Shown: piece by piece, positions 63,212 to 64,000 of the stretch
How positions within the stretch are numbered: the first letter of the stretch is position 1
How the letters are laid out: each line of letters begins with the position of its first letter
NCBI RefSeq assembly: GCF_003259335.1
Contig: NZ_QLLL01000002.1
Span: 186,001 to 250,000 of the forward strand
Length of the DNA stretch: 64,000 bases
Source of the DNA: Chitinophaga skermanii
Lineage (GTDB): Bacteria > Bacteroidota > Bacteroidia > Chitinophagales > Chitinophagaceae
Reading direction: 5' to 3'
Notes under the pieces: model-generated
What the model was told of the DNA's origin: nothing
The model's input: only the letters and a program-made list of their open reading frames with translations
The model's database searches: none
Position numbers and translations under genes: made by a program

Positions 63212-64000
63212 GATACTTCAGTTATATTGTTTACGAGGTTTTGATATGCTTGGTGTAACCTTTCCATCCCAAAATGCTGGAATGCATATTGTATGTTCTG
63301 GTTACCGATGCTTTGCAACAACGATGGATCTTCGTTGTAATGCAATATATATTGCTTGGCTTCCGCCACAATGGTCGCTACATGACTTACACTGGAAAAT
63401 AATTCCCCAAAATGTACCTGCGAAAAATGCTCCGGCATCATACCCACCGGCGTAGCCAATACAGCCAGTCCGTATGCCATGCCCTCCATAAATACAAGCG
63501 GGCCACTTTCTGTAGCAGAAGGGATCACGATAATATCGGCTTGACTGTAAATTTCCGCGATTTTATCGGCATGACCAATATTCCCTAATAACTCGCAATG
63601 TGGCAATAATGTTGCCGAAATAGCGCCCGTTACATCGCCCATGAATTGGAAACGTACATCCGGCGCCTTTTCATGTACAGCCGCAGCTATTTCAGCTACA
63701 ATTGCCGGGCGTTTCTCTGCCGTTGCCCTTCCTACATACAACACCGTTAACGGCTTGTGCACTTGCTTCACAGGGCGAACAAGTGGAAGATTAATGGCTA
63801 AATCGATATAGATGAACCGGTCATCAAAATGCGCCGGAACGTTATAACGACGGTAAATATCAATATGCTTCTGCCTTTCCGCTTTACTTACCGTTACAGA
63901 GCGCTTGTAAAACTGGATAAAAGGCAACCTTATATACGAGAAATTGCACAAACTGTGGATGAGCTCTATTTGTGGTACACTTTTCTTTACCCATGGCGAG
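63208..64000 (-). CDS. GT4-family glycosyltransferase (5' part outside the window)
   Basis: A GT-B-fold glycosyltransferase, group 1. Visible parts are the acceptor-domain end (QIELIHSL), the linker, KPLTVLYVGRATAEKRPAIVAEIA and the catalytic E-x7-E loop (ATESGPLVFMEGMAYGLAVLATPVGMMPE). The frame is open to base 64000 with no stop, and family members are about 370-400 aa, so the N-terminal ~130 residues are missing. Its end overlaps the GT2 start by four bases. Confidence 0.9.
   Translation of the reverse strand, partial: SPWVKKSVPQIELIHSLCNFSYIRLPFIQFYKRSVTVSKAERQKHIDIYRRYNVPAHFDDRFIYIDLAINLPLVRPVKQVHKPLTVLYVGRATAEKRPAIVAEIAAAVHEKAPDVRFQFMGDVTGAISATLLPHCELLGNIGHADKIAEIYSQADIIVIPSATESGPLVFMEGMAYGLAVLATPVGMMPEHFSQVHFGELFSSVSHVATIVAEAKQYILHYNEDPSLLQSIGNQNIQYAFQHFGMERLHQAYQNLVNNITEVS

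Overview
The window comes from a Bacteroidota chromosome, most likely a Chitinophagaceae member (Chitinophaga-like). This rests on the gene families seen: a TonB-type beta-barrel protein with a carboxypeptidase-like N-terminal domain, LytS/LytTR two-component pairs, DUF2723 and YfhO-like giant membrane proteins, DUF1080 and Gfo/Idh periplasmic sugar proteins. Two tRNA promoters also carry the Bacteroidota-type -33 TTG / -7 TAnnTTTG architecture with a 19-nt spacer. Family assignments were made by reading motifs; no database search was run.

Layout. 0-4.4 kb: an outer-membrane beta-barrel protein divergent from a LytS/LytTR two-component pair. 4.6-9.1 kb: an RRM protein and a cold-shock protein, a fatty-acid desaturase, small secreted proteins (EthD, RidA, unknown), a HopJ-family protein, and a gene-free stretch with 10-11 bp tandem repeats. 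9.4-12.9 kb: an isoquinoline-oxidoreductase-like molybdenum hydroxylase (large subunit, 2Fe-2S subunit) with a two-haem cytochrome c. 13-17.7 kb: a secreted esterase and a 1154-aa protein with four apparent ricin-type beta-trefoils followed by a helical region. 17.8-26.3 kb: a six-gene operon of small-molecule enzymes, then a sigma54-activator response regulator and its TPR histidine kinase. Paired palindromes and a sigma54-like promoter lie in front of the enzyme operon. 26.6-31.8 kb: an EmrA/EmrB/TolC-like efflux operon with a divergent AraC regulator. 31.9-36.2 kb: an ABC exporter operon divergent from a second LytS/LytTR pair.

36.4-42.2 kb: tRNA-Lys, an SDR, a SAM hydrolase with an overlapping ABM gene, and a DUF2723 membrane protein. 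42.3-43.8 kb: a coupled AAA15-like ATPase and Toprim-like protein, a candidate defence pair. 44-50 kb: a sugar isomerase, a VWA protein with a MoxR/chelatase ATPase, a Gfo/Idh oxidoreductase and a DUF1080 protein. 50.2-51 kb: a gene-free stretch holding an 11-bp CCGAC array and a twelve-unit 10-bp array, then tRNA-Cys. 51.2-54.4 kb: housekeeping genes (nucleoside phosphorylase, dapF, corA, Nudix). 54.5-57.2 kb: an arsenic operon arsR-arsM-arsC-acr3 with two matching operator palindromes. 57.6-64 kb: a class 3 lipase, a queuosine-precursor transporter, a YfhO-like protein, and two glycosyltransferases, the last running off the window.

The strongest candidates for something undescribed are the ATPase/Toprim-like pair, the four-trefoil protein, the sigma54 circuit with its palindromes, and the helically phased short-repeat arrays in intergenic DNA.
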